A stretch of 64,000 nt of DNA from Betaproteobacteria bacterium (GCA_025358155.1 JANYKR010000151.1:1-64000), one strand, 5' to 3'; shown: positions 35,698 to 48,013, counted from the first letter of the stretch. Notes: a model not told the origin generated them from the letters alone. Made by a program: numbers and translations.

Positions 35698-36814
35698 CGC
35701 TGGCCTTTTTTGCCGTGTTCTGGCGTAACACCTGGTGCAGGTCGGTGAAACGGCGTTGCAATGCGGCCACCCGCGCCGGGTCATCCAGCCAAGCCAGGCC
35801 TTCGCGCGCCAGCGCTTCGGGCGTGGCGGCATCCTGGATCAGCTCGGGCACCACAAAGTCTGTGCTGAGGATGTTGGGCAGGCCGAACCAGGGCTGGTAG
35901 CTCATGCGCTTCATGCGCTGCCAGTTCAGCCAGGCCAGGTGGTAGGTGATGACCATCGGCACCTTGAACAGTGCGGCCTCCAGAGTGGCCGTGCCGCTGG
36001 CGATCAGCGTGACATCGCAGGCCGCCAGCGCCTCGTGCGAGCGGCCGGCCAGCAGTTGCAGGCTCAGCCCCGGCGCGTGTTGCGCCAACATCGGCTCGAC
36101 CAAGGACTGCAGCCCCGGCACCACGGGCATCACAAAGCGCAGACCGGGCCGCTGGCGCTGCATCAACATCGCGGCGGCCAGGATGCGCGGCGCGATGTGC
36201 GTGATCTCGCTGCGCCGGCTGCCGGGCAGCAAGGCCACCACGGTGACCGCCTCGCTCAAACCCAGGCCCGCCCGCGCGGCGGCACGTGGTGGCAGCAGCG
36301 GTATCGCATCGGCCAGCGGATGGCCGACAAAAGTGGCGGCAATGCCGTGTTGCTGCAGCAGCGCGGGCTCGAACGGGAACAGGCACAGCACATGGTCGGC
36401 CGCCCGCGCCAGCTTGGCCACCCGCTCGCGCCGCCAGGCCCAGATCGACGGACAGACAAAGTGCAGGGTCTTGATGCCGGCCTCGCGCAGCCGGGCCTCC
36501 AGCCCGAAGTTGAAATCGGGCGCATCGATACCGATGAAGCCGGCCGGCCGCTCAGTGATCAGGCGCTGCGCCAGCTTGCGCCGGATGCGCAGCAACTCGG
36601 GTAGCCTGCCGATGGCATCAACATAGCCAAAAACCGACAGCCGGTCATAGGGCCAGCCGCTCTCGAAGCCCTGGGCCGCCATCCTCGGGCCGCCGATGCC
36701 GGCGCTGTGCAGTGCCGGCCAGCGGGCCTTCAAACCCTGCAAGAGCAATCCACCCAGCAAGTCGCCCGAGGCCTCGCCAGCGACCAGGCCCAGCCGCAGC
36801 GGCTCTGCTGTCAT
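35666..36814 (-). CDS. lpxB: lipid-A-disaccharide synthase
   Basis: '[26 protein letters not shown]', '[18 protein letters not shown]', 'LPGSRRSEI'. Confidence 0.97.
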   Translation of the reverse strand: MTAEPLRLGLVAGEASGDLLGGLLLQGLKARWPALHSAGIGGPRMAAQGFESGWPYDRLSVFGYVDAIGRLPELLRIRRKLAQRLITERPAGFIGIDAPDFNFGLEARLREAGIKTLHFVCPSIWAWRRERVAKLARAADHVLCLFPFEPALLQQHGIAATFVGHPLADAIPLLPPRAAARAGLGLSEAVTVVALLPGSRRSEITHIAPRILAAAMLMQRQRPGLRFVMPVVPGLQSLVEPMLAQHAPGLSLQLLAGRSHEALAACDVTLIASGTATLEAALFKVPMVITYHLAWLNWQRMKRMSYQPWFGLPNILSTDFVVPELIQDAATPEALAREGLAWLDDPARVAALQRRFTDLHQVLRQNTAKKASDVIAQVLQIA

Positions 36815-36825
36815 GGCGGCCGCCG

Positions 36826-37614
36826 TCAGCGCACGATGCCGCGCTCGGCGCTGGCCAGAAAGTCCAGCAACAGCGCGAGATCAGCCTCGCTGCCGTCGAG
36901 CTGGCCGTGCATCGCCTCGATCTCGGCGATGCCGGCTGCCAGCGTCAGTCCTTGCCGGTACAGCGCGCGGTGCATCTGCTTGACCTGCGCGATGCGCTCG
37001 GGCGAAAACCCTCGCCGGCGCAAGCCTTCGGCATTGATGCCGGTGGCCGAGGCCGGGTTGCCGGCGGCCGTGACGTAGGGCGGCAGGTCTTGCGACAGCC
37101 GGGTCTGGAAGCCGGTCATGGCATGGGCGCCGACCCGCACAAACTGGTGCACACCCGACAAGCCGCCCAAAAAGGCCCAGTCACCGACATGCACATGGCC
37201 GCCGAGCTGGGTGGCGTTGGCGATGATGGTGTGGCTGCCGATGCGGCAGTCGTGCGCCACGTGCACATAGGCCATGATCCAGTTGTCATCCCCCAGCGCA
37301 GTGAGGCCGCCGTCCTGAACCGTGCCGGTGTTGACGGTGACGAACTCACGCAGGGTGTTGCCGTCGCCGATCACCAGGCGCGTCGGCTCACCGGCGTACT
37401 TCTTGTCCTGCGGCGCAGCGCCGACCGAGGCGAACTGGAAGATCCGGTTGTCGCGGCCGATCGTGGTGTGGCCCTCGACCACGCAGTGCGCACCGATGCT
37501 GCTGCCCTCGCCTATGCGCACATTGGCGCCGATCACCGCGTAGGGCCCGACCGTGACATCAGCGGCCAGTTCAGCCCCGGTATCGACCAAGGCGGTGGCG
37601 TGGATCTGGGTCAT
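36826..37614 (-). CDS. lpxA: UDP-N-acetylglucosamine acyltransferase
   Basis: '[29 protein letters not shown]', hexapeptide repeats, '[24 protein letters not shown]'. Confidence 0.97.
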   Translation of the reverse strand: MTQIHATALVDTGAELAADVTVGPYAVIGANVRIGEGSSIGAHCVVEGHTTIGRDNRIFQFASVGAAPQDKKYAGEPTRLVIGDGNTLREFVTVNTGTVQDGGLTALGDDNWIMAYVHVAHDCRIGSHTIIANATQLGGHVHVGDWAFLGGLSGVHQFVRVGAHAMTGFQTRLSQDLPPYVTAAGNPASATGINAEGLRRRGFSPERIAQVKQMHRALYRQGLTLAAGIAEIEAMHGQLDGSEADLALLLDFLASAERGIVR

Positions 37615-37618
37615 GGCC

Positions 37619-38176
37619 TCAACTCACCCGGCGCATGGTGCACATCAGCTCGGCCTCCACCGCCGTCTGGCCGGCGACGCTGGCGCGAGTCTTGTATTTG
37701 TAGATGCCGGCCTTGGCGCGCTCGAGGCTGGCTTCGAGAATCAGCTGGTCGCCCGGCTCGACCACCCGCTTGAAACGCGCACCGTCGATGCCCAGAAAGT
37801 AGACCACGGTGTTTTCATCCGGTGGCTCGCCCAAGGACTCAAAGGACAGCAGCGCTGCCGCCTGGGCCAGCGCTTCGAGCATCAACACACCCGGCATCAC
37901 CGGCCGTTGCGGAAAATGGCCGACAAAAAACGGCTCGTTGATCGTGACGTTCTTGAGCGCCTTGATGCGCTTGTGCGGCTCGAACTCCAGCACCCGGTCC
38001 ACCAGCAAAAACGGGTAGCGGTGCGGCAAAAGCTTGAGGATGCGGTGGATGTCGAAGGGCTGCGTCGGCACCCTGCTGGCCGCCGCCGGTACGGTTTGAG
38101 GCGCTGGGGCAAGGGCGACGGTGGGGGTGCCGGCCGGGGTGCCAGCGGGGAAAGTCGCAGAGTCGGAGGCAGTCAT
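37619..38176 (-). CDS. fabZ: 3-hydroxyacyl-ACP dehydratase FabZ with apparent N-terminal extension
   Basis: '[65 protein letters not shown]'. Confidence 0.96.
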   Translation of the reverse strand: MTASDSATFPAGTPAGTPTVALAPAPQTVPAAASRVPTQPFDIHRILKLLPHRYPFLLVDRVLEFEPHKRIKALKNVTINEPFFVGHFPQRPVMPGVLMLEALAQAAALLSFESLGEPPDENTVVYFLGIDGARFKRVVEPGDQLILEASLERAKAGIYKYKTRASVAGQTAVEAELMCTMRRVS

Positions 38177-38178
38177 GG

Positions 38179-39240
38179 CTATTTTTTCTCCAGCGCGCGC
38201 AAACGGTCGCGCAGGGCGTGCAGTTGGCGCAGCGTCGCGGCGTTCTTTTCCCAGGATGCATTGTCATCGAAGGGAAACAAGCCGCTGTATTGGCCGGGTT
38301 TGAGGATGGAGCGGGTGATCACCGTGGCAGCGGTGATGTGCACATGGTCGACCAACTGCAAATGGCCCAGAATGATGGCACCGCCACCAGCGGTGCAGTA
38401 GCGCCCGATGCGGGCCGAACCGGCGATGCCGACGCAGCCGGCCATCGCGCTGTGGGCCCCGATGTGCACGTTGTGGCCGACCTGGATCAGGTTGTCAAGC
38501 TTGACGCCCTGGTCGATCAGGGTGTCGTCGAGCGCACCCCGGTCGATGCAGGTATTGGCACCGATCTCGACGTCATCGGCGATACGCACCGCGCCGAGTT
38601 GCTCGATCTTGACCCACTGCGGGCCGTCCGCCAGCAACTCGGCTGCAAAGCCAAAGCCATCGGCACCGATCACCACGCCCGAGTGCAGCACCGCGCGCGC
38701 GCCGAGGCGGCAAGCCTCGCCCAGCGTCACCCGGGCAGCGAGCCGGCTGTGCTCGCCGATGGTGGCATCGGCGCCGACATGGCCGTGGCTGCCGATCACC
38801 ACGCCTGGCCCGATTTGGGCGCCAGCGCCGATGTAGGCCAAAGCGCCCACCGAAGCGCTGGCGTGGATGCGGGCACCGGGCTCGACCACAGCGCTGGGGT
38901 GCACCCCCAACACCGCCGGGCGGCGGTTGCGGGCGGCCCACCACTGGGTCAGCCGTGCAAAGTAGAGGTAGGGGTTGTCTGTCACCAGCGCCGCACCCCG
39001 GCCGAGTGCAGCCTCGCGCTGGGCCGGCGCGACGATGACGCAAGCAGCAGCGGATGCCGCCAGCTGTGCGCTGTAGCGCGGGTTGGACAAAAAGCTCAGG
39101 CTGCCGGAGTCAGCCGATTCGAGCGGGGCGAGACGGTGGATGACACGGGCCTCGACCTGTGCCATATCGGCACCGGAGCCCGCGCACAACTCACCCCCCA
39201 GGGCCGAGACGATCTCGGCCAGCCGCACCGGGGACGGCAC
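38179..39240 (-). CDS. lpxD: UDP-3-O-(3-hydroxymyristoyl)glucosamine N-acyltransferase
   Basis: '[38 protein letters not shown]', '[26 protein letters not shown]'. Confidence 0.96.
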   Translation of the reverse strand: MPSPVRLAEIVSALGGELCAGSGADMAQVEARVIHRLAPLESADSGSLSFLSNPRYSAQLAASAAACVIVAPAQREAALGRGAALVTDNPYLYFARLTQWWAARNRRPAVLGVHPSAVVEPGARIHASASVGALAYIGAGAQIGPGVVIGSHGHVGADATIGEHSRLAARVTLGEACRLGARAVLHSGVVIGADGFGFAAELLADGPQWVKIEQLGAVRIADDVEIGANTCIDRGALDDTLIDQGVKLDNLIQVGHNVHIGAHSAMAGCVGIAGSARIGRYCTAGGGAIILGHLQLVDHVHITAATVITRSILKPGQYSGLFPFDDNASWEKNAATLRQLHALRDRLRALEKK

Positions 39241-39253
39241 GGCGCCAGGCCTC

Positions 39254-39799
39254 TTACTTGCCCGCCGGGGCGGCGTTGAGGGCCTTGATCACCTTCTCGG
39301 TGATGTCGACCTTGGCACTGGCAAACACCACGTCTTGCAGGATCAGGTCGTACTTTTCGCCTTCGAAGATCGACTTGATGACCTTGTTGGCGCGCTCGAC
39401 GATGCCGGCGGTTTCTTCGTTGCGGCGCTGGTTCAGGTCTTCTTGAAACTCACGGCGCTTGCGCTGCAGGTCGCGGTCTTGCTCGACCAGATCGCGCTGG
39501 CGCCGGCCCCGTTCACTCTCGGGCAGGGTGGGTGCGTCTTTTTCGAGCTTGTCGGCAGCGGCCTTGAGCTTGGCGGCCTGGTCGTTCAGATCCTTGTCGC
39601 GCTTGCTGAAATCGGCTTCCATGCGGGCCAGCGCGGTCTTGGCCGGGGTGGCCTCGCGCAGCACACGCTCGCTGTTGACGTAGCCGATTTTCAGCTCTTG
39701 GGCCTGGGCCGGCGCCACCGCCGTGGTGGCCAAGACCGCCGCCACACCAGCCACGCTGCTGGCCGCAACCAGCGCCTTCAATGTCTTCTTGATCATCAA
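39254..39799 (-). CDS. OmpH/Skp family periplasmic chaperone
   Basis: '[53 protein letters not shown]'; between bamA and lpxD. Confidence 0.95.
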   Translation of the reverse strand: MMIKKTLKALVAASSVAGVAAVLATTAVAPAQAQELKIGYVNSERVLREATPAKTALARMEADFSKRDKDLNDQAAKLKAAADKLEKDAPTLPESERGRRQRDLVEQDRDLQRKRREFQEDLNQRRNEETAGIVERANKVIKSIFEGEKYDLILQDVVFASAKVDITEKVIKALNAAPAGK

Positions 39800-42108
39800 A
39801 ACGCAGTCCCGATCTGGAATTGGAAACGTTGAATTCTATCCGTGGGCTGCTTGCGCAACGGCGTGCCCCAGCTCAGCTTGAGCGGGCCCACCGGCGATAC
39901 CCAGGACAGACCCGCACCCGCCGACGAGCGCATGCTCGCCCCGGTGATCTTCTCGCCATCGCGCCAGACGTTGCCGGCGTCGGCAAACAGAAAAATCCGC
40001 AGCGATTTGTCGTTACCCGTGCCCGGCACCGGCAGATAAAGCTCGGCGTTGAGGTTGATCTTCTTGGCGCCTCCGACATAGGCGCCGGTGGGGTCGATCA
40101 CGCCCAGCGAGTTTTGTTCGAACACCCGTACCGAGCCCAAGCCACCGCCGTAGAAGTTCTTGAACACCGGATAAGGCCGGCCGCCCTGGCCTTGGCCCCA
40201 GCCCAACTCGCCGTTGAGGCCGAGGGTGATCTTCTGCCAGACCGGAAAGAACTGCTGGTACTGCAGGTTGGTGCGGATGTAGCGCACGTCGCCGCCCACA
40301 CTCCACTCCACGTTGGCCCGCTGGTAGCGGCCAGCGCTGGGCGTGAGTGCGCTGTCGCGCTGGTCACGCGCCCAACCCAGGGTCAACGGCACCGCGGTCG
40401 AGATCGGGCCGTAGCGGAAGCGGTAGTCGAAATACTGGTTCGGGATGCCGGCCGCCGCGCCGATGTTGGTCTGCTCGACACCCAGCCCGAAAAACACCGT
40501 GTCGTATTCGGAGAACGGCACGCCAAAACGCACCGCAGCGCCGGGGTTGGTGATCTGGTACTGGTCGCCCAGGCTGTTGAACGGCCGCGAGGTGCGGTAG
40601 TACAGGTCAAGTGCGCGCGAGATACCGTCAACCGTGAAGTAGGGGTCAACCGTGGAGAACACCAGGCTGCGGGCAAACTTGCTGGTGTTGACCTCGAAGC
40701 CCAGGTAGTTGCCCGAGCCGAACACGTTGTCCTGCTTGATGGCTGCCGACAGCGCCAGCTTGTCGGCACTTGAAAAACTCAGCCCCAGCGACAAGTTGCC
40801 GGTCGGCTTCTCGGTCACGCTGACCGCCAGATCGACCTGGTCGGCAGTGCCGGCCACCTCGTTGGTCTCGACGTTGACATCCTTGAAGTAGCCCAGCCGG
40901 TCAATCCGCTCGCGAGACAACTTGATGCGCTCACCGTCGTACCAGCTCGATTCGAGTTGCCGGAACTCGCGCCGCACCACTTCGTCCTTGGTGCGGGTAT
41001 TGCCGGCCACGTCGATACGCCGCACATACACCCGACGCAGCGGCTCGGCCGCCAGTACCAGGGCCACCTGACCATTGACACGGTCGATCTCGGTGCGGGC
41101 ATCGACCCGCGCAAAGGCATAGCCGAAAGTGCCGAAGCGGTCGGTGAAGGCCTTGGTGGTGGCGGTCACCGTGGCCGCGCGGTAGGGCTCGCCCGCCCGC
41201 ACGCCGATCAGCTGCTTGAATTCGTCTTCTTTGCCCAGGTAGTCGCCCGCCAGCCGAACCGCCGTCACGGTGTAGGGCTGTCCCTCCTTGATGGTCAGGG
41301 TGAGGCTGATGTCTTGCTTGTCGGGCGAAATCGTGACCTGCGCGGTCTCGATATTGAACTCCAGATAGCCGCGGTTCAGGTAGTAGGCGCGGATAGTGTC
41401 GAGGTCGGCATTGAGCTTGGCACGCGAGTAACGGTCGTTCTTGGTGTACCAGGTCAGCCAGCCGCTGGTCGTCAGGTCCATCAGACCAATGAGCGTGCTC
41501 TCCGGGAACACCTTGGCGCCGACGATGCGGATCTCGCGGATGCGGGCCGCATCGCCCTCGGTCATGGTGAAGCTGACGTTGACGCGGTTGCGCTCGGTCG
41601 GGGTGATGGTGGTCACGACCTCGGCACCGTAGAGACTGCGCGACAGGTACTGGCGCTTGACCTCTTGCTCGGCGCGGTCTACCAGGGCCTTGTCGAAGGG
41701 CATGCCCTCACCGATACCGGCGTCCTTGAGCGACTTGATCAGGGTGTCCTTGTCGAACTCTTTGAGGCCGACAAAGCTGACGGTTTCGATCACCGGACGT
41801 TCTTCGACCAGCACCACCGCGATGCGGCCGTCGATCTCGATGCGCACGTCCTTGAACAGGCCGGTGGCAAACAGCGCGCGCAAGCCGGCGGCGGCCTTTT
41901 CGTCGGTGTAGCTGTCGCCAACGCGGAACGGCAGCGCGGCGAACACCGTGCCAGGGTCGGTCCGTTGCAGGCCTTCGACCCGGATGTCCTGCAACACAAA
42001 GGGTTCAATGGCCTGCGCCGAGGGGGCGACTGATGCGGCCAGTACGGCGACCAAGGTCACCACGGCCGAGGCAGGGCGGAACAATCGAGAGGTGGAGAAA
42101 GGCATCAA
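39796..42108 (-). CDS. bamA: outer membrane protein assembly factor BamA
   Basis: POTRA domains ('FVLQDIRVEGLQRTDPGTVFAALPFRVGD') and beta-barrel ending in Phe ('FQFQIGTAF'). Confidence 0.97.
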   Translation of the reverse strand: MMPFSTSRLFRPASAVVTLVAVLAASVAPSAQAIEPFVLQDIRVEGLQRTDPGTVFAALPFRVGDSYTDEKAAAGLRALFATGLFKDVRIEIDGRIAVVLVEERPVIETVSFVGLKEFDKDTLIKSLKDAGIGEGMPFDKALVDRAEQEVKRQYLSRSLYGAEVVTTITPTERNRVNVSFTMTEGDAARIREIRIVGAKVFPESTLIGLMDLTTSGWLTWYTKNDRYSRAKLNADLDTIRAYYLNRGYLEFNIETAQVTISPDKQDISLTLTIKEGQPYTVTAVRLAGDYLGKEDEFKQLIGVRAGEPYRAATVTATTKAFTDRFGTFGYAFARVDARTEIDRVNGQVALVLAAEPLRRVYVRRIDVAGNTRTKDEVVRREFRQLESSWYDGERIKLSRERIDRLGYFKDVNVETNEVAGTADQVDLAVSVTEKPTGNLSLGLSFSSADKLALSAAIKQDNVFGSGNYLGFEVNTSKFARSLVFSTVDPYFTVDGISRALDLYYRTSRPFNSLGDQYQITNPGAAVRFGVPFSEYDTVFFGLGVEQTNIGAAAGIPNQYFDYRFRYGPISTAVPLTLGWARDQRDSALTPSAGRYQRANVEWSVGGDVRYIRTNLQYQQFFPVWQKITLGLNGELGWGQGQGGRPYPVFKNFYGGGLGSVRVFEQNSLGVIDPTGAYVGGAKKINLNAELYLPVPGTGNDKSLRIFLFADAGNVWRDGEKITGASMRSSAGAGLSWVSPVGPLKLSWGTPLRKQPTDRIQRFQFQIGTAF

Positions 42109-42113
42109 GGCAA

Positions 42114-43592
42114 TCAGTGCAGGCCCAGCAGGCGGGCAACGTCGTTGAAGAGGGCCACCGACATCATCAGCAGCAAGACTGCGATGCCGCCGCGCTGCAA
42201 GCGCGCGAGCCAGAGATCAGAGACCGGGCGGCCGGTTAAACCCTCAAAAAGATAATACATCAGGTGCCCGCCGTCGAGCATGGGCAGCGGCAGCAGGTTC
42301 AGCACCCCCAGGCTGATGCTGACCAGCGCCAGAAAGCCGAGGTAGTACGCCAGCCCTTGCTGCACCGATTGGCCGGCCACGTCGGCGATGGTCAAGGGCC
42401 CGCTGAGGTTGCGCAGCGAGGCCTGGCCAATCAGCATGCGTCCCATCATGCGCAGGGTCAGTGCCGTCACCTCCCAGGTGCGCGACAGGCCCTTGCGCAA
42501 GCCGTCCAACGGGCCGAGTTGGACCCGCACCAGCGTCGCCGGTGCACCGATGAAGGCATCGATGCGGCCGACGGTCCCACCGCCCACTGCTGCGCTGGTG
42601 TTCGGGCCGGCGGTGGGGTTCGAGGTCGAGCCGGTGGTGGAGCCGGTGGCGCCCGTAGGGCGTTCGCCACCACGCTCGCCACCCCGCTCGCCATCCCGCA
42701 CCACCCGCGGCGTGAGGTTGATCTCGATGAGCTGGCCGGCGCGTTGCACCTGCCATTGCATGGTCTGGGCCACTCCGCCCTGCACCGCGCCCCGGATGCG
42801 CTCGCGCAGGGCCTGGGCGTCGCTCACGGCCTGACCATCCACCCGCAGCACCCGGTCACCGCTGCGCAGTCCGGCCGCAGCGGCCGGCCCGCCCACCTTG
42901 ACCTCGCCCAACACCGGCTCACTGTAGGGCACGCCCATGCCAATGCGTTTCATCAACGCCGCATCCAGCTCCGGCGCACCCAGTTCGTCGAGGCCCAGCC
43001 GCACTTGGCGGCTGCCTCGGCCCTCGGCGTCGCTGAGCTGCAGCTGCAGCGGCTCGGCCCGCATCAGATGCTGGGTGACCTGCCAACGCAGGTCATTGAT
43101 CGAGCTGACCGGCAACCACTGGCCATCGGCATCCTGCCAGGACCGCACCCAGTCGCCCGAGCGCATGCCCGACCGCTCGGCCAGGCTGCCCGGCGTTGGC
43201 GCGCTCAACACCGCCTTGGGCTCGTCCACGCCGATCCAGTGCGATGCCGCGTACAGCAGCACCGCCAGCAGCAGGTTGGCCAGCGGACCCGCGGCAACGA
43301 TGGCGCTGCGCTGCCACAAAGGCTTGCGGTTGAAGGCCTGACCCCGTTCGGCCACCGGCACCGGCGACTCTCGTTCATCGAGCATGCGCACGTAACCGCC
43401 CAGCGGCAGTGCCGACAGCACAAACTCGGTGTGGCCGGGCGACTTCTGGTGGCGCCAGATCACCCGACCGAAGCCGATCGAGAAGCGCAGCACCTTGACA
43501 CCACAGGCCACTGCCACCCGGTAATGACCGTACTCGTGCACCACGATCAGCACGCCCAGGGTCAGCAAAAACGCCAATACGGTGATGATCAT
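42114..43592 (-). CDS. rseP: RIP metalloprotease RseP, with Gly/Thr-rich insertion
   Basis: '[28 protein letters not shown]' (HExxH), PDZ domains, '[25 protein letters not shown]'. Confidence 0.96.
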   Translation of the reverse strand: MIITVLAFLLTLGVLIVVHEYGHYRVAVACGVKVLRFSIGFGRVIWRHQKSPGHTEFVLSALPLGGYVRMLDERESPVPVAERGQAFNRKPLWQRSAIVAAGPLANLLLAVLLYAASHWIGVDEPKAVLSAPTPGSLAERSGMRSGDWVRSWQDADGQWLPVSSINDLRWQVTQHLMRAEPLQLQLSDAEGRGSRQVRLGLDELGAPELDAALMKRIGMGVPYSEPVLGEVKVGGPAAAAGLRSGDRVLRVDGQAVSDAQALRERIRGAVQGGVAQTMQWQVQRAGQLIEINLTPRVVRDGERGGERGGERPTGATGSTTGSTSNPTAGPNTSAAVGGGTVGRIDAFIGAPATLVRVQLGPLDGLRKGLSRTWEVTALTLRMMGRMLIGQASLRNLSGPLTIADVAGQSVQQGLAYYLGFLALVSISLGVLNLLPLPMLDGGHLMYYLFEGLTGRPVSDLWLARLQRGGIAVLLLMMSVALFNDVARLLGLH

Positions 43593-44797
43593 CGCGCAAG
43601 CTCCCGGGCCAAGGATTGGGCAAGTGTGCGCGCCCGGCCGTCAAGCGCGAGCAGGTCATCCAGGCTGGCGGCATCAGCCGGGCTGGGTACCAGCGCAGCC
43701 ACCGATTCGGCGTTGACGCGGTGGATGTCGGTAAAGCGCAGCCGCCCGGTCAGGAATGCCGCCACGCCGACCTCGTTGGCGGCATTGAGCACCGTGGTGC
43801 TGCCCTCGGGGCCACGCAGCGCGGCAAACGCCAGACCCAGGCCTGGAAACCGCTGCCCGTCGGTCGGCTCGAAGGTCAGCGGCTGGGTGGTCAAGAAGTC
43901 CAGCGCAGCAGCGCCCGAGGCCACCCGATCAGGCCAGGCCAGGCCCACACTGATCGGCACTTTCATGTCGGGTGTACCGAGTTGCGCCAGCACCGAGTTG
44001 TCGCGGCACACCACCATCGAGTGGATGATGCTTTGCGGGTGCAGCACCACCCGGATCTGCTCGGGCGCCAGGTCAAACAGCCAGCGCGCCTCGATCACTT
44101 CGAGCGCCTTGTTCATCATCGTGGCCGAATCAACCGAAATCTTGCGGCCCATCACCCAGTTGGGATGGGCACAGGCCTGGTCGGGCGTCACGCTGTGCAG
44201 CGTGGCCGGGTCACGGCTGCGGAACGGCCCGCCCGAGGCGGTCAGCACGATGTGGTCGATGCGTGCGGCCCAGGTGTTGCGGTCCTCAGGCAGGCACTGG
44301 AAAATCGCCGAATGCTCGCTGTCGATCGGCAGCAGCAGCGCCCCACCGTCTTGCACCGCCTGCATGAACAAGCGGCCACCCACCACCAGCGCCTCCTTGT
44401 TGGCCAGCATCAAGCGCTTGCCGGCGCGCGCAGCGGCAATGCAGGGCGGCAGGCCGGCGGCACCGACGATGGCCGCCATCACGCTGTCCACCTCGGGGTG
44501 CGCCGCCATCTCACACAGGGCTTTTGCGCCGTACAACACCTCAGTGCGCAAGCCGGCGCCGGCCAGCTCGGTGGCCAGCGCCTTGGCCTGCAGCACGCTG
44601 GCCACCACCGCGAAGCGCGGCTTCCAGCGCAAGCACAGCGCGGCAAGCTCAAGCACGCGGTGCTCGGCGGTGAGCGCAAACACCTCGTAACGATCCGGGT
44701 GCAGGGCTATCACGTCGAGTGTGCTGGTGCCGACCGAGCCGGTCGCACCCAGCAGACACACGCGTTGCACCCTGTCGAAGGCTTTCTTGGCTGTCAT
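43589..44797 (-). CDS. dxr: 1-deoxy-D-xylulose 5-phosphate reductoisomerase
   Basis: '[32 protein letters not shown]', 'LTASGGPFR', '[25 protein letters not shown]'. Confidence 0.97.
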   Translation of the reverse strand: MTAKKAFDRVQRVCLLGATGSVGTSTLDVIALHPDRYEVFALTAEHRVLELAALCLRWKPRFAVVASVLQAKALATELAGAGLRTEVLYGAKALCEMAAHPEVDSVMAAIVGAAGLPPCIAAARAGKRLMLANKEALVVGGRLFMQAVQDGGALLLPIDSEHSAIFQCLPEDRNTWAARIDHIVLTASGGPFRSRDPATLHSVTPDQACAHPNWVMGRKISVDSATMMNKALEVIEARWLFDLAPEQIRVVLHPQSIIHSMVVCRDNSVLAQLGTPDMKVPISVGLAWPDRVASGAAALDFLTTQPLTFEPTDGQRFPGLGLAFAALRGPEGSTTVLNAANEVGVAAFLTGRLRFTDIHRVNAESVAALVPSPADAASLDDLLALDGRARTLAQSLARELAR

Positions 44798-44810
44798 ATC
44801 GGATCGGACG

Positions 44811-45659
44811 TTACAGGCTGATCAGCGCCAGCGAAGCTGGCAGCACCGGCAGCAGCGCATCCAAGCGGTCGAGCACACCGCCGTGGCCTGGCAGCAAACC
44901 ACTGGAGTCCTTGACCCCGGCGGCGCGCTTGACCAGCGACTCAAACAGATCACCCATCACGCTGAGCGCGGTCAGGAGCAGGGCCGAAAGCATCAGACCC
45001 AACCATCCCAGCCGCTGGCGCAGCAGCAGGAACAAGCTGGGCGAGTCAAAACTGTAGTGGGTGTCGAACCACAGCCAGCCCAGCGCCAGCAGCAGCACTC
45101 CGGCCACGCCGCCGTACACCCCCGCCCAGCTCTTGCCAGGACTGATGCTGGGCGCAAGCTTGCGTTTGCCAAAAGCCCGCCCGCTGAAATAGGCACAAAT
45201 GTCGGCCGCCCAGACCACGCACATCACCGACAGCAAAAAATTGATGCCGATGACGCGCGCTTGCGCCATGGCCAACCAGGCCAGCCACAGCCCCGCAAGG
45301 CCCAGCGCCCAGCGCAGCCCTGGCGCCAGTGGCGACCAGCCAGCCGGCCCCAGCCGCAGCGCCCAGCCACCGCCCAGCAACCACAGCGCCAGGGCCAGCC
45401 ACCACAGGCCGGCACCTTGCCCTACCTGGGTCAGCGCACTGAGCTGGGTCAGGCTTAGCGCACAAAGCGCTGCCAGCAGAGCGCCTGAGCCCAAGGCCAA
45501 GCCCGGCGATGCCACACCGACCAGGCGGGCCCATTCCCAACCCGCCGCGCTGATCATCACCAGGGTCAACAGCGCAAACGGCAGGGAGCTGTCGGCAAAC
45601 AGCGCCGGCAAAAGCAGCGCCATCAACAGCAGGGCAGTGATCACACGCTGGCGAAGCAT
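44811..45659 (-). CDS. cdsA: phosphatidate cytidylyltransferase
   Basis: Multi-TM; '[42 protein letters not shown]'. Confidence 0.95.
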   Translation of the reverse strand: MLRQRVITALLLMALLLPALFADSSLPFALLTLVMISAAGWEWARLVGVASPGLALGSGALLAALCALSLTQLSALTQVGQGAGLWWLALALWLLGGGWALRLGPAGWSPLAPGLRWALGLAGLWLAWLAMAQARVIGINFLLSVMCVVWAADICAYFSGRAFGKRKLAPSISPGKSWAGVYGGVAGVLLLALGWLWFDTHYSFDSPSLFLLLRQRLGWLGLMLSALLLTALSVMGDLFESLVKRAAGVKDSSGLLPGHGGVLDRLDALLPVLPASLALISL

Positions 45660-45667
45660 GGTGCCGC

Positions 45668-46417
45668 TCAGCCGCCGCCGGCGCCAGCTGGGGCCGCCGT
45701 GACCGCACCAAACCGCCGCTCGCGACCGGCGTAGTCAGCCAGTGCTGCGTCCAGCGCCTGGACATCAAAGTCAGGCCAGAGACACTCGGTGAACACCAGC
45801 TCGGCGTAAGCCACCTGCCAGAGCAGGAAGTTGCTGATGCGCACCTCGCCGCCGGTGCGGATGAACAGGTCGGGGTCCGGCGCATGGCGCATCGCCATGT
45901 AGCCCGACAGCGCCTGCTCGGTGATCTGGTCGGCGGTCAGGCCCGCCGCGACGGCCTGCTTGCAGGCCTGCACCACATCCCAGCGGCCACCGTAATTGAA
46001 GGCCACCGACAAGGTGATGCGGGTGTTGTGCTGGGTTGCGGTCTCGGCCTCAAGCCAGGCCGCCCTCAGCCGGTCGGACACCGCATTGCGGTCGCCCACG
46101 ATGACGATGCGCACACCGTCGCGGGCCAGCTTGGCCAGGTACTTGGTCACCGCCACCAACACCAGGCCCATCAGGCCGGACACCTCGTCCTCAGGCCGCT
46201 TCCAGTTTTCGGACGAAAACGCAAACACGGTGAGGTACTCAACGCCCCGGTCAGCGCAGGCATTGATCACCCGGACCAGCGCATCCACCCCAGCCTTGTG
46301 GCCAAAAAAACGCGGCAGGTAGCGCTTCTTGGCCCAACGACCATTGCCGTCCATCACGATGGCCACGTGACGCGGCACCGCCAAGTTGCAGTTCATGTCA
46401 GCAGACAAGCGCAGCAT
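45668..46417 (-). CDS. uppS: isoprenyl (undecaprenyl) diphosphate synthase
   Basis: 'VPRHVAIVMDGNGRWAKKRYLPRFFGHKAGVDALV', 'DPDLFIRTGGEVRISNFLLWQVAYAELVFTECLWPDF'. Confidence 0.97.
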   Translation of the reverse strand: MLRLSADMNCNLAVPRHVAIVMDGNGRWAKKRYLPRFFGHKAGVDALVRVINACADRGVEYLTVFAFSSENWKRPEDEVSGLMGLVLVAVTKYLAKLARDGVRIVIVGDRNAVSDRLRAAWLEAETATQHNTRITLSVAFNYGGRWDVVQACKQAVAAGLTADQITEQALSGYMAMRHAPDPDLFIRTGGEVRISNFLLWQVAYAELVFTECLWPDFDVQALDAALADYAGRERRFGAVTAAPAGAGGG

Positions 46418-46435
46418 TCAATGCGGTCACCCGGC

Positions 46436-46996
46436 TCAAACCGCCATGATCTCGGCTTCTTTGCCATGCACCAGCTTATCGACTTCGGCCACCACCCGGT
46501 CGGTGAGCTTTTGCACCTCGTCCTGGGCGCGGCGCTCGTCGTCTTCGGTCACAGCCTTGTCCTTGAGCAGTTTCTTGAGTTGCTCGTTGGCCTCGCGGCG
46601 CAGGTTGCGCACCGCCACCTTGCAGTCTTCACCGGCATGGCGCACCACCTTGCTCAGGTCGCGTCGGCGCTCTTCAGTCAGGGCCGGCATCGGCACCCGG
46701 ATCAAATCGCCCTGTGAGGCAGGGTTCAAGCCCAGATCGCTCTCGCGGATGGCTTTTTCGATCTTGGACGCCAAGCCCTTCTCCCAGGGCTGCACGCTGA
46801 TCGTGCGGGCATCCAGCAGCGACACGTTGGCCACTTGGCTGATCGACACCATCGAACCGTAGTAGTCCACATGTACTGAATCAAGGATGCCCGGATGGGC
46901 CCGACCGGTGCGGATCTTCTGGATTTCGCCCTTGAAAGCCTCGATCGACTTGAGCATCTTGGTCTCGGCGGTGTGCTTGGTATCGGCAATGGTCAT
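46436..46996 (-). CDS. frr: ribosome recycling factor
   Basis: '[49 protein letters not shown]'. Confidence 0.97.
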   Translation of the reverse strand: MTIADTKHTAETKMLKSIEAFKGEIQKIRTGRAHPGILDSVHVDYYGSMVSISQVANVSLLDARTISVQPWEKGLASKIEKAIRESDLGLNPASQGDLIRVPMPALTEERRRDLSKVVRHAGEDCKVAVRNLRREANEQLKKLLKDKAVTEDDERRAQDEVQKLTDRVVAEVDKLVHGKEAEIMAV

Positions 46997-47110
46997 GGCG
47001 CTTCTCGTCGGATGGTTCGGCGGCTGGTGCGGCGGCTCGGATGGTGGTTTGGGTGGCGGACCGTGTGACGGTCAGGGTGGCAGTCAGCGCGGTTCAGCGG
47101 CCTGCCCAGG

Positions 47111-47821
47111 TCAGACGTGGACCAAGGTGCCTTCATCCTCACCCAGAACCACCCGCTTGAGCGCGCCGGCCTTGAAGATCGAAAACACCTTGATCGGCAA
47201 CTTCTGGTCCCTGCACAGCGCAAACGCGGTGGCGTCCAGCACTTGCAGGTTCTTTGAAATCGCTTCGTCGAAGCTCACGCTGGTGTAGCGCGTGGCGGTC
47301 GGGTCTTTCTTGGGGTCGGCGGTGTAGACGCCGTCGACCTTGGTGGCCTTGAGCACGATCTGCGCGCCTATCTCGGCGCCGCGCAGCGCGGCGGCGGTAT
47401 CGGTGGTGAAGAACGGGTTGCCGGTACCGGCAGCAAAGATCACTACCTTGCCCTCTTCGAGGTACTGCAAGGCCTTGGGCCGCACATAACTCTCGACCAC
47501 CTGCTCGATGGCGATGGCCGACATCACGCGGGCGGTGAGTCCCTCGACCCGCATCGCGTCGGCCAGTGCCAGTGCGTTCATCACGGTGGCCAGCATGCCC
47601 ATGTAGTCGGCGGTGGCGCGGTCCATGCCCACCGATCCGCCCGCCACGCCGCGAAAGATGTTGCCGCCGCCGATCACCACCGCCACCTCGACCCCCAGCG
47701 CCGTCACCTCCTGCACCTCGCGCACCATGCGCACGATGGTGGCGCGGTTGATGCCGTAGGCGTCGTCGCCCATCAAGGCTTCGCCCGATAGCTTGAGAAG
47801 AATGCGCTTGTAAGCGGCCAT
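47111..47821 (-). CDS. pyrH: UMP kinase
   Basis: '[22 protein letters not shown]', '[32 protein letters not shown]'. Confidence 0.97.
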   Translation of the reverse strand: MAAYKRILLKLSGEALMGDDAYGINRATIVRMVREVQEVTALGVEVAVVIGGGNIFRGVAGGSVGMDRATADYMGMLATVMNALALADAMRVEGLTARVMSAIAIEQVVESYVRPKALQYLEEGKVVIFAAGTGNPFFTTDTAAALRGAEIGAQIVLKATKVDGVYTADPKKDPTATRYTSVSFDEAISKNLQVLDATAFALCRDQKLPIKVFSIFKAGALKRVVLGEDEGTLVHV

Positions 47822-47966
47822 GCAAAAGCTCCTTGGGGGGACCCCGGCGGCAGGGCCTGAGTTTAAGCGGCGCGGGCGGGTGGGCCGCCTGCGCCTTGAA
47901 GGGGCGGCAGGCAGCGAGCGATCAGCCCATGGCCTGCCTTGCGGGTTCGGCGTTGCGGGAATCAGC

Positions 47967-48000
47967 GCAGCCGGGTGTCGGCGGCGCTGCTCCCGGCTGC
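47967..48000 (-). terminator. hairpin downstream of tsf (9-bp stem GCAGCCGGG/CCCGGCTGC), no T tract
   Basis: Perfect inverted repeat in the tsf-pyrH gap. Confidence 0.4.
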
Positions 48001-48013
48001 CGCTCGGACGGGC

